DNA of 64,000 bases from Microbulbifer sp. TB1203 (GTDB taxonomy: Bacteria > Pseudomonadota > Gammaproteobacteria > Pseudomonadales > Cellvibrionaceae): positions 3,558,001-3,622,000 of the forward strand of contig NZ_CP116899.1 of the NCBI RefSeq assembly GCF_030997045.1, written 5' to 3'. The notes under the pieces were generated by a model. It searched no databases and had not been told where the DNA came from. It was given only the letters and a program-made list of their open reading frames with translations. Below, piece after piece: positions 42,190 to 50,309 of the stretch. The position numbers were made by a program, and so were the translations under genes. The number at the start of each line of letters is the position of its first letter. Within the stretch, counting starts at the first letter, position 1.

Positions 42190-43505
42190 AAAAAACCAAA
42201 CTTCAATACAAAAATCCCGGCCACCAGATAAACCACCGGCGGGCAGGTTTTCACCTGTCCGTTCAACAACTTGATGGCCGCATAGGCGATAAACCCCAAC
42301 CCGATACCGTCGGCGATGGAATAGCCCAGGGGCATGGCCAGCGCAGTAATCACCGCCGGCGCGCTCTCGCTGTGATCGGACCAGTCCACATCCCCCAGGC
42401 TGCGCGCCATCAGGCAGGCCACAAACAGCAGCGCCGCCGCCGTGGCGCAGGCGGGGACACTCTGCGCCAGCGGCGCAAACAACAGACACAGCAAAAACAA
42501 CAGGCCGCAGACAATCGCCGTCATCCCGGTGCGCCCGCCGGCCTCGACGCCGGCCGCGCTCTCGATATAGCTGGTAGTGGAGGAAGTGCCCACCAGGGCA
42601 CCCACTACAGTAGCCCCGGAATCCGCCAGCAGCGCCTTGCCCAGCCGAGGCAGCGAACCGTCGGCGCGCACCAGCTCCGCCCGGTTGGCCACACCCACCA
42701 TGGTGCCGGCGGTGTCGAACACATCCACCAACAGCATGGTGAGAATCACCGTGACCATGGACACCTCGAAAGCGCCGGCAACATCCAACTGTAAAAATAC
42801 CGGCGCGGGCGATGGCGGCAGGGACATCAATCCCTTGAACTCCACCTCCCCCAGCACCCAACCGGCAACGCTCACCGCCAGAATGCCGATCACCACCGCG
42901 CCGGTCACCCGGCGCTGCGCCAGTGCGGCGATCAGCGCAAAGCCGACCAGGCACATCAGCGGCTCAAACGTAGTCAGGTCCCCCAGCGCCACCAGGGTCG
43001 CCGGGCTGTCCACCACCACCCCGGCCTTGCTCAGGGCGATAATGCCCAGAAACAGCCCGATGCCCGCGGAGATACCCAGCTTCAGGTTGCGGGGAATGGC
43101 ATTGATCAGCCACTCCCGGAACGGCAGCAGGCTCAGCGCCACAAACAGAATCCCGGACAGAAACACCGCCCCCAGGGCTGTCTGCCAGGCGTGCCCCATC
43201 CCCAGCACCACCGCGTAGGTAAAGAAAGCGTTCTGCCCCATCCCCGGCGCCAGCGCCACCGGGTAATTGCCCAGCAGCCCCATGGCAATGGACCCAAAGG
43301 CCGCCGCCAGGCAAGTCGCCACAAACACCGCCCCGAAATCCATCCCCGCCTCGGAGAGAATCGCCGGATTGACGATGGAGATATAGGCCATGGCCAGAAA
43401 CGTGGTAAACCCCGCCAACACCTCCCGCCGCCAGAAGCCGACCTCCACGTGCTCCCTACCGGTCTCCAGCTGGCGAAAATTGAAATAGTCCGCGACTCTC
43501 TGCAT
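42186..43505 (-). CDS. Purine permease (AzgA-like, NCS2)
   Basis: ATG 43505 gives 439 residues with about 12-14 membrane helices. AGFTTFLAMAYISIVNPAIL and GNYPVALAPGMGQNAFFTY are AzgA-family motifs; VDVFDTAGTMVGVANRA and GTSSTTSYIESAAGVEAGGRTG hold the substrate-site acidic residue and the NCS2 signature. It imports hypoxanthine, guanine or adenine by proton symport, supplying the deaminases here. A 29-codon ORF precedes it by 50 bases. Confidence 0.92.
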   Translation of the reverse strand: MQRVADYFNFRQLETGREHVEVGFWRREVLAGFTTFLAMAYISIVNPAILSEAGMDFGAVFVATCLAAAFGSIAMGLLGNYPVALAPGMGQNAFFTYAVVLGMGHAWQTALGAVFLSGILFVALSLLPFREWLINAIPRNLKLGISAGIGLFLGIIALSKAGVVVDSPATLVALGDLTTFEPLMCLVGFALIAALAQRRVTGAVVIGILAVSVAGWVLGEVEFKGLMSLPPSPAPVFLQLDVAGAFEVSMVTVILTMLLVDVFDTAGTMVGVANRAELVRADGSLPRLGKALLADSGATVVGALVGTSSTTSYIESAAGVEAGGRTGMTAIVCGLLFLLCLLFAPLAQSVPACATAAALLFVACLMARSLGDVDWSDHSESAPAVITALAMPLGYSIADGIGLGFIAYAAIKLLNGQVKTCPPVVYLVAGIFVLKFGFL

Positions 43506-43554
43506 AGCAATCACCTGGCCACTAGATTCGGATGTCGTTTTTCGCCTGCAATTT

Positions 43555-43644
43555 CTAAACCACACGATCAGGATTTAAGGGCGCGAAGTTCTGTAAACGG
43601 GATTTCAATATACTGAGCAGCTCTTCATATTGTTTTGCTTTCAT
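43555..43644 (-). CDS. Possible 29-residue leader peptide or small protein
   Basis: ATG 43644 to TAG 43555 encodes MKAKQYEELLSILKSRLQNF and nine more residues, an amphipathic Lys-rich helix. GGAG lies 8 bases upstream of the ATG. It ends 50 bases before the permease gene. It could be a leader peptide or a small protein; nothing links it to purine sensing. Confidence 0.4.
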   Translation of the reverse strand: MKAKQYEELLSILKSRLQNFAPLNPDRVV

Positions 43645-44001
43645 ACCTTTTGCTCCTTGCTCTATTCCGTTTGATCTTCGCTCGGCAGGCCTTCCGTTCG
43701 ACCACCTCGGCCCTCACAACTCTCTCTGGCGACCGCCACGCAATCGGGCGCGGCTAAATTTGTGCATATTCTTTGCGGAAAGCGGAAGCGCGGCAAGCGC
43801 ACAAAGCTTGCGCATATCTGACCGCCGGATGGCTGGGCGGTCGCTCCCGGGATTTGTTCATGCCCTATGCATCCTGTATAACTGTACAGTATCCAGGCGA
43901 CAGGGAAAGCTCTCCACATAGCTCCTCGAACACGCCTTCCCAATAGAAGTACTGGGGCAGAAGCCCCTGGAAAACCAACCACGAGCAATACGCAGTAGAA
44001 C
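43645..44001. other. Intergenic region with attC-like hairpin
   Basis: No credible gene (a 113-codon minus-strand frame overlaps the next gene and lacks coding character). Bases about 43721-43851 fold as an imperfect palindrome: GCGACCGCC...GCGGCTAAATTTGTGC against GCACAAAGCTTGCG...GGGCGGTCGC. The segment GGCTAAATTTGTGCA is also in attC2 (minus strand). Confidence 0.4.
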
Positions 44002-45693
44002 ATGGCTGTCCCCGTTGAACTGGCACCGGATTATTACCTGACCAACTTCCGCGCCCTGGTGGACTTTGTGATGGCTCGCTATGAGCCACTGCTCTCGGAT
44101 GGGGAGCAGCAGTTTTACACCACTTTCGGGGCGCTGGATATCGACAGCCAGCGGCTGTACGTGCGGCTGTTGTCACGCAAGGGGGTGCCGTCCTCGGCGG
44201 GGTCCTTGTTTCGCCAGAGCAAGCTGGTTTACGCCGAAATTGATTACCTGCCCCGGGCCGCGGACCGGTTAGTTGAGGCCGGTTTGTTGCGGCGCGACCC
44301 GGAACTGCCCCTGGGGGAATGCCTGCCGCTGTTCAGCAAGGCGGAATTGCTGGCCCGCAGCCCCATACCTCTGTCCAAAACCCTGAAACGCCAGGCACTG
44401 GAGCTGGCGTTGCTGGAGCAAGGCGCGGACCAGACGGCGCTGCTGGACGCCTTGTTGTCGACTGAATCCCTGTTGGCGGTGCAGGCGGCGGAGCACTTCG
44501 AAACCTTTAAGCTCTGCTTTTTTGGCAACTTGCGTCAGGACCTGACCGACTATGTACTACGGGACCTGGGGCTGTACCGCTACGAGAATTACCCACTGGA
44601 TCGACGGCACCTGCCGTTCCAGAGCCGGGCGCAGATCATCCAGCACCTGCGCTATTACGACTGCCTGGAGCAGCTGGAAAGCACGCTGTGCGCCGGACCG
44701 GACACGATCCTGGCGCTGGCTGAGCAACTGCCCGAGAACAAAGATAAGGCTGAGGGCGATGCCACCCTGCACCGGCGCCTGGATCGCCTGCGCCTGGCGC
44801 TGGCCAGGCAGTTGGAACGACTGGACGAACTGGAGGCAGCCGACCAGCTGTACCGGCGCTGCACACGGCCGCCGGCCCGGGAGCGCCGGGCACGTATCGC
44901 CGTCAAGCGCGGCGATATCGATGCGGGACTGGCCCTGTGCCGGGAGATACTGACGGCGCCCCACAACGAAGCGGAGCGGGTTTTTGCGGAGAGTTTTGGT
45001 TACCGCACCGCCAGGCGGGAGGGGCACCTGGCGGGCTGGGAACCACCGGCCCGATACCAGCCGCCCACCCAAACCGAGGTACTGCCGCAGGCGCCGGAGC
45101 GGGTGGAGCTGCTGGCCGCCGCCTATCTGCAAGAGGGTTCTCCCCGCCCGCAAGCAGACCAGTGTTTTTACGTGGAAAACAGCCTGTTTAACGGGATACT
45201 GGGGCTCTTTGCCTGGGACATCGTTTTCGCCCCGGTGCCCGGGGCTTTTTTTAATCCATTTCAAGCGGCGCCCAGCGACTTTCGCACCCCCGACTTTTAT
45301 CCGTTGCGCCGGGCCGCGTTCGAACAGCGCCTGGCCGAACTCGACAGCAACAGCCTGGCGCATCGGGTGTGGCAGCACTATCGCGAGAAAAAGGGCATCG
45401 CCAATCCGCTGGTGGCCTGGGAGGCGCTACCGGAAACGCTGCTGGAACTGGCGCTGACGCGCATCCCCGCCGACCATTGGCGGCAGTTGTTTCAGCGCCT
45501 GCTGAGCGACATCGCCCATCACCGAAGCGGCCTGCCGGACCTGATTCTGTTTCCGGCGACGGGCGGCTATGAGCTGGTGGAAGTGAAGGGGCCCGGCGAT
45601 CGCCTGCAACAAAACCAGCTGCGCTGGCTGGCGTTTTTTGCCGAACACCAAATCCCCCACCGGGTCTTGCATGTGGAGTGGCAGCAGCCTTGA
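44002..45693 (+). CDS. FAN1-like nuclease with VRR-NUC domain
   Basis: A 563-residue protein. The C-terminal VRR-NUC domain (about 495-560) has PD in GLPDLILFPATGGYELVEVK and E-V-K, the PD-(D/E)xK metal site. The helical N-terminal and middle parts (DIDSQRLYVRLLSRKG, SAP-like start, TPR-like region 270-340) follow bacterial FAN1. FAN1 relatives cut near interstrand crosslinks and 5' flaps. The next gene, a helicase, starts 27 bases after its stop or overlaps it, so the two are cotranscribed. Confidence 0.9.
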   Translation: MAVPVELAPDYYLTNFRALVDFVMARYEPLLSDGEQQFYTTFGALDIDSQRLYVRLLSRKGVPSSAGSLFRQSKLVYAEIDYLPRAADRLVEAGLLRRDPELPLGECLPLFSKAELLARSPIPLSKTLKRQALELALLEQGADQTALLDALLSTESLLAVQAAEHFETFKLCFFGNLRQDLTDYVLRDLGLYRYENYPLDRRHLPFQSRAQIIQHLRYYDCLEQLESTLCAGPDTILALAEQLPENKDKAEGDATLHRRLDRLRLALARQLERLDELEAADQLYRRCTRPPARERRARIAVKRGDIDAGLALCREILTAPHNEAERVFAESFGYRTARREGHLAGWEPPARYQPPTQTEVLPQAPERVELLAAAYLQEGSPRPQADQCFYVENSLFNGILGLFAWDIVFAPVPGAFFNPFQAAPSDFRTPDFYPLRRAAFEQRLAELDSNSLAHRVWQHYREKKGIANPLVAWEALPETLLELALTRIPADHWRQLFQRLLSDIAHHRSGLPDLILFPATGGYELVEVKGPGDRLQQNQLRWLAFFAEHQIPHRVLHVEWQQP

Positions 45694-45719
45694 GCGGGAC
45701 AACGACAGCCTTGAGCGAC

Positions 45720-48179
45720 ATGACAGCCGAGAGTGATGCCCCGCCCCTGCAACTGCCGGTGGGACAACTGGTCGCGTTTGCCTGCCGCCGCGGTGACCTG
45801 ATCGGCGATACCCCGGGCGGGCCCTCGGCCCAAGAGGGAATTCGCGCTCACCAGAAACTGCAAAAACAGCGCCCACCGGGCAGTGAAGCCGAGTACAGGC
45901 TACAGGTGCAATGGAACTGCGAGGGCCAGGCGGTGATCCTCAGCGGCCGGGTGGATATCCTGCACCCACAAACGGACCTGCACCGGCCGGTACAGCTGGA
46001 TGAAATTAAAACCACCTACTACCCGCCCCGGCAATTGCCGGAGACGGTGCGCCAGTTGCACTGGGCCCAGCTTAAAGTCTACGGCTTCTGTTACCTGTTG
46101 CAGCGGCGGGCTGATGCGGAGAACCCCGCTACCGATGACGGCCGCGTGGCTCTGCAGATGTTGTGGCACAACCTGAAAGAGCAAAAAACCTACCCGGAGC
46201 TGCACGAGTTCAGTTGGTCCGATCTGGAAGACTTCGCCCACGCAGCGGTGAGCGAGTATCTCCATTGGCATCGAAGCTGGCAGCAGCATCGCCAGCAGGT
46301 GCAAACGTCGGCCCGGGCGCTGGCGTTTCCATTTCCCGATTATCGGCCCGGTCAGCGAGAGCTGGCGGTGGCGGCATACCGCTGCCTGCGCGATGGCGGT
46401 GAGCTGGTGGTGGAAGCGCCCACCGGCATTGGCAAAACGGTAAGCACCCTGTTCCCGGCCATCAAGGCACTGGGGGAAGCCCAGGTGGATCAGCTGGTTT
46501 ACCTGACCGCCAAAAATTCCGGTCGCCAGATGGTGCGGGAAACAGCAGCGCGGCTGCACGACAAGGGACTAAAACTTTCACTGCTGGAAATACAGGCGCG
46601 GGACAAAACCTGTGCCTGCCGTCTGGGGTTGTGCAGCCGGGATGCCGATGGTATCTGCCCACGCACCCGGGGCTTTTTTGATCGCCTGCCCGAGGCGCGA
46701 CGGCAACTGCTGGGCGAAGCCCTGTTAACCCCGCCGGTGGTTGCCGGGGTGGCGGACCGCTTGCAGTTGTGTCCGTTTGAGTTGTCGCTGCAGATGCTGC
46801 CCTGGGTCGATCTGGTGGTGTGCGATTTCAATTATGTGTTTGATCCCCTGGTCCGGCTGAATGCCCTGCAGGATCAACAGCAGCGGCGGGCGCTGCTGGT
46901 GGACGAAGCCCACAATCTGAGCGACCGCGCCCGGGCGATGTACAGCGCCACCTTGAGCCGCAGAGACAGTCGCCGCGCCGCGGCGGCCTGTAAAGGCTCA
47001 CACCCGGGATTGCGCCGGAGTATTCAGTCACTGGTGAGATCCCTGGATAAATGGGTGACGCAACGACGACAGGAGGGCGCAACACCAGAGGCAATTGCGG
47101 ACCGGAATGTCGAGCTGTGGGTAACTCCCCTGTCCGAAGCTGAATGCCACCCGGCAGCCGTCACCCGCGCCGCCCACAAAGTTGTGACAGAGGTCAGCCA
47201 GCTGTGGGAGCTATCCCAGCCGCCTCCGGAAGCGATCGGCGACTGGTTAACCGCGCTCTACCGCTACCTGTGTATTGAACAATTGCAGGCGGAGCAGCAT
47301 CGTTGCCTGACCCGGGTGGAAAACCGGGACACTCCCTGGCAGGAACAGCAGCTGAAATTGCTGTGCCTGAACGCCGCCGATTACCTGCAGCAGTGTTATC
47401 AACAGTTTCACGCTGTGATTGCATTTTCTGCCACGCTGCGGCCTGCCGCCTATATCTATCGCCAGCTGGGGCTGCAGGCGCAGTCGCCCTACCTGATGTT
47501 GCCATCGCCGTTTCGGTCCCAACAGCTGGGGGTCTATCTCTGTTCCTATGTGGACACCCGTTACCAGACCAGGCACCGGGCCACCGATGCTCTGGTAGAT
47601 ATGGTGATCCGGGTTTATCACAGTCGCCCGGGCAATTACCTGGTGTTCTTCCCGTCCTATCGTTTTTTACAGCAGGTGGCCCAGCGTTTTGCAGAGCGGT
47701 TCCCGCAGATTGAGCTGCTGCTGCAGGAGCCCGGGGCCAGCGACCGCGAACGCGCCGTGTTTCTGGAATGCTTCAGCGAGGGCCGCCAGAGCCTGGGATT
47801 TGCCATTATGGGCGGCGTTTTTGGCGAGGGAGTGGATTATGTGGGCGAACGGCTGGTGGGCACCATCCTCGTGGGTGTGGGCCTGCCGCAAGTAAACGAG
47901 GAGCAGGAATTGCTGCGCCGGGTTTGCGATACATCCGGAGACCATCTTGGCGGTAGCGGTTTCGATATTGCCTATCGCTACCCGGGCATGACCCGGGTGC
48001 TGCAGACCGCTGGCCGGGTGATTCGCACTGAGTCGGACCGGGGGGTATTGATCCTGGCCGATTACCGTTTCGCCGATCCCTTTTACCGGGCTCTGTATCC
48101 GGAGCACTGGCAGCTGCAGACCTGCAGTAGTGGTGAAGCGCTGTCAAACGGGCTCAGCCGGTTCTGGGAACTTGAGTGA
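45720..48179 (+). CDS. XPD/DinG-like helicase with N-terminal nuclease-like domain
   Basis: ATG 45720 gives 819 residues; a GTG at 45678 inside the nuclease gene is an alternative. Residues 1-200 contain SGRVDIL and VQLDEIKTTYY, a PD-(D/E)xK (RecB/Cas4-like) pattern. Walker A APTGIGKT is near 233-240, VDEAHN near 394, and four Cys (CACRLGLC...C and LCPFEL) at about 298-350 can hold the iron-sulfur cluster of superfamily 2 XPD/DinG helicases. The C-terminal half has the second RecA fold (GRVIRTESDRG). It should unwind DNA for the nuclease in front of it. Confidence 0.9.
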   Translation: MTAESDAPPLQLPVGQLVAFACRRGDLIGDTPGGPSAQEGIRAHQKLQKQRPPGSEAEYRLQVQWNCEGQAVILSGRVDILHPQTDLHRPVQLDEIKTTYYPPRQLPETVRQLHWAQLKVYGFCYLLQRRADAENPATDDGRVALQMLWHNLKEQKTYPELHEFSWSDLEDFAHAAVSEYLHWHRSWQQHRQQVQTSARALAFPFPDYRPGQRELAVAAYRCLRDGGELVVEAPTGIGKTVSTLFPAIKALGEAQVDQLVYLTAKNSGRQMVRETAARLHDKGLKLSLLEIQARDKTCACRLGLCSRDADGICPRTRGFFDRLPEARRQLLGEALLTPPVVAGVADRLQLCPFELSLQMLPWVDLVVCDFNYVFDPLVRLNALQDQQQRRALLVDEAHNLSDRARAMYSATLSRRDSRRAAAACKGSHPGLRRSIQSLVRSLDKWVTQRRQEGATPEAIADRNVELWVTPLSEAECHPAAVTRAAHKVVTEVSQLWELSQPPPEAIGDWLTALYRYLCIEQLQAEQHRCLTRVENRDTPWQEQQLKLLCLNAADYLQQCYQQFHAVIAFSATLRPAAYIYRQLGLQAQSPYLMLPSPFRSQQLGVYLCSYVDTRYQTRHRATDALVDMVIRVYHSRPGNYLVFFPSYRFLQQVAQRFAERFPQIELLLQEPGASDRERAVFLECFSEGRQSLGFAIMGGVFGEGVDYVGERLVGTILVGVGLPQVNEEQELLRRVCDTSGDHLGGSGFDIAYRYPGMTRVLQTAGRVIRTESDRGVLILADYRFADPFYRALYPEHWQLQTCSSGEALSNGLSRFWELE

Positions 48180-48188
48180 GAAAAATTT

Positions 48189-48986
48189 ATGGTGTCATTC
48201 CGAAAGTTTTATCGCCGTGGACCCCATCGACTGGGTCAGCATCCGGTCACCTTTGCGGACGTCAGAAGAGAATTTGGTTTCAGGTCCATCGGTATCGGCC
48301 GCTGGGTCACGCAGGAGGAGCGCGATCGAGCCGCCGGCCTTTTTTATGAGGCCCTCACCGATTTGATGTGGATACTACAGGGGCCTCCGCTCCTGATCTC
48401 CCTCCGGCAAACGTTGTCCTTTCAATATGGTATCGGCGGGCGCCCGGGGATATCGGCCTTCTACGAGCCTTCGACCAGGAATTTCTCACTGGCGAAAAAT
48501 GCCGGCCCTGGGTCCATTGCCCATGAGTGGTTTCATGCACTCGACCACTATCTTGCCGACAAGGCATTCAGCGATGCTCCCCGCGGAATGTTCGCATCGG
48601 AAGCCTGGCTGCGCGACGCCACTCCGGCGCCCCATCCCCTCAATGATTGTCTCTACGCCTGCTTCAGATGCATTATGTTGGATGAGGAAACCGGGAAACC
48701 CAGTGATCTGGTGCGAATATCCAATCAGTTCGACAAAGAAAAAGGCTGTGTGTATTACGGCGATCCCGCAGAGCTGTGCGCCCGTGCGTTTGAAGCATTC
48801 GTCCAGGATTCCAGTATCAGTAACAATTTTCTCGTGTCCGGAACCAAAGCCACTAAAGAAGCCCACATGGGTCTCTATCCAACGGGCAACCATCGCCAGC
48901 GCATTAATGCTGCCTTCAGAGAGTACTTTACTTTTCTGGGCAGGGCTTTGCAGGCGAATTTAAACCGTTCCGTTCATGAACATTGA
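48189..48986 (+). CDS. CLCA_X-type protein with HExxH (LPD1-like) motif
   Basis: A 265-residue protein, 9 bases after the helicase stop. H112-E-W-F-H116 in AHEWFHALDHYL is the zinc-protease HExxH, in the form seen in LPD1 and CLCA_X families; E in AELCARAFEAFVQD is a likely third ligand. It has no signal peptide. The fixed companionship with FAN1-like and XPD-like proteins suggests cleavage of DNA-bound proteins, in the way SPRTN does in eukaryotes, but this is inference. Confidence 0.82.
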   Translation: MVSFRKFYRRGPHRLGQHPVTFADVRREFGFRSIGIGRWVTQEERDRAAGLFYEALTDLMWILQGPPLLISLRQTLSFQYGIGGRPGISAFYEPSTRNFSLAKNAGPGSIAHEWFHALDHYLADKAFSDAPRGMFASEAWLRDATPAPHPLNDCLYACFRCIMLDEETGKPSDLVRISNQFDKEKGCVYYGDPAELCARAFEAFVQDSSISNNFLVSGTKATKEAHMGLYPTGNHRQRINAAFREYFTFLGRALQANLNRSVHEH

Positions 48987-49122
48987 GAAAGTTTTTAGAA
49001 ATTTGTGATTTTCAACAGCAGTGGGAAGCGACAAAAGATCTTCTTTGGTCAAGCGCCATGTTTTACGCACTTTTTGAAAAATACATACGATTCCATGGCA
49101 ATCAGAAAACTGGATACGGCAA

Positions 49123-49512
49123 TTATGCCCCGGTACTCCACTGAATCTCGTTGATTTCCGGTGATTCCGAAAGCACCCGAGATAAGGCTTCCAGTAATGG
49201 AGCCGCTATCTCAACCGGAGCTTTGTTTCGGCCAAACATACTCTTGGCTTTAGGGTCCAGATACACTCTCCAGTGGTTCTTTTCACCATCCAGGTTACCG
49301 CAACACAGCCAGTACTCATTGTCATCAACAATGTACTCGACAAACCAGCCCCAATCCTCGGAGTTGGGGTAACTGGACTCAACCCCCCTCTTTGCAAGCT
49401 CTTGAGAAAGCCACCAAGCCAGTTCCGCACCATAGCATTGGGGATTTACCTGGGCGTCTTCAGATAGAAACGGCTGAAATAGATCCGATTTGAAATCTAC
49501 GCACGTGTTCAT
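49123..49512 (-). CDS. Hypothetical protein
   Basis: ATG 49512 gives 129 residues; a TTG at 49527 would add five. It is acidic with many Trp (ELAWWLSQEL, EDWGWFVEYIVDDNEYWLCC) and ends EIQWSTGA. The compact alpha/beta look recalls small immunity-type proteins, but I cannot name a family. It stands alone between convergent or unrelated genes, with AT-richer composition than neighbours. Confidence 0.65.
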   Translation of the reverse strand: MNTCVDFKSDLFQPFLSEDAQVNPQCYGAELAWWLSQELAKRGVESSYPNSEDWGWFVEYIVDDNEYWLCCGNLDGEKNHWRVYLDPKAKSMFGRNKAPVEIAAPLLEALSRVLSESPEINEIQWSTGA

Positions 49513-49580
49513 AGGTTCTGCCGCCAATCCAACAACAAAGCCATAGGATCAGCCTCGATTTTTCATCATGCACATACAAA

Positions 49581-49639
49581 AACGGCGGAACCTCTTATCA
49601 TTACTGCATTAATACAGTTCGATAAGAAATTCCGCCGTT
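49581..49639. repeat. Inverted repeat (59 bp)
   Basis: AACGGCGGAACCTCTTATC and GATAAGAAATTCCGCCGTT form arms with two mismatches around a 21-base AT-rich loop. Could be a terminator-like structure or a small mobile remnant. Confidence 0.6.
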
Positions 49640-49664
49640 CCTGCATCTGAATTCGTGCAATATC

Positions 49665-49738
49665 CAGGCTGGTACGGGCCAAAGCAAGCGCAGCTTGCGG
49701 AGGCCCGGCCCGCCAAGCGGGCATAGGTGGCCAGCCTG
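49665..49738. repeat. Hairpin downstream of csp
   Basis: CAGGCTGG...CCAGCCTG encloses further GC-rich self-pairing (GCAAGCGCAGCTTGC, CCCGCCAAGCGGG). It lies 16 bases after the csp stop on the minus strand and may end its transcript. Confidence 0.55.
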
Positions 49739-49753
49739 ATTATATGCTTTCCC

Positions 49754-49960
49754 TTACAGCGGGCGAACCTTGTTTGCGCAGGGGCCTTTCTGGCCCTGAC
49801 CCACTTCAAACTCAACGGCCTGGCCGTCGTTCAATGTGGCATAGCCGCCACCCGCTTGAATTTCCGAGTGGTGAACAAACAGATCTTTACTACCGTCTTC
49901 GGGAGTAATAAAGCCGAAGCCTTTATCTGCGTTAAACCACTTTACTGTACCTTTAATCAT
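49754..49960 (-). CDS. Cold-shock protein (CspA family)
   Basis: A 68-residue OB-fold protein: KGTVKWFNADKGFGFI (RNP1) and DLFVHHSEI (RNP2), followed by GQAVEFEVGQGQKGPCANKV. It binds single-stranded RNA and DNA and helps translation in the cold or under stress. About 350 bases of AT-rich sequence lie upstream, as usual for csp genes with long 5' leaders. Confidence 0.96.
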   Translation of the reverse strand: MIKGTVKWFNADKGFGFITPEDGSKDLFVHHSEIQAGGGYATLNDGQAVEFEVGQGQKGPCANKVRPL

Positions 49961-50309
49961 ATTGCGTCTTTCTCACTGTGGTGATCTTAAAATTCTATTT
50001 CCGCTACCACTATTACGGAAGTAGTCTGTGAATTCAATTGACACATAACATTTATAGCGTGCCCAAAAACCGGCATCAATCTTACTTGGTGCACTTTGGG
50101 TATAACAATGCTTTGGAGCCATTGAAGCGTCAAGCTTACAGCAAAATGCCAGCATTTGCTCACTATCAAAAAAACATTCGGTGAACCTTATATCCATGCC
50201 TCTCTTAAAGGCCGGTAAGTCATTGATTTTATGGAACTTTCTACTCGCCCATCATTTGGGCTCACCGAGGCAATGCGAGCGTATCCCGGTCCCCGGTTCT
50301 TTAACGAAG
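49961..50309. promoter_or_regulatory. Likely csp 5' leader/promoter region; no firm gene
   Basis: AT-rich. A 74-codon minus-strand frame from ATG 50197 (MDIRFTECFFDSEQML...) is open but has no ribosome site I can see and no recognisable protein; it may be a small gene or leader sequence of csp. Confidence 0.4.

Noticed and set aside
41491..42954. 487-codon minus-strand frame spanning amidase and permease genes
   Set aside because: It combines antisense of hpxY with an out-of-frame read of the permease; Gly/Arg-rich translation without domains.
43506..43660. Purine riboswitch before the AzgA-like permease
   Set aside because: I looked for the purine-aptamer loop motifs and P1 pairing and did not find them.
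43662..44003. 113-codon minus-strand frame
   Set aside because: It overlaps the start of the nuclease gene and covers the attC-like hairpin; no coding character.
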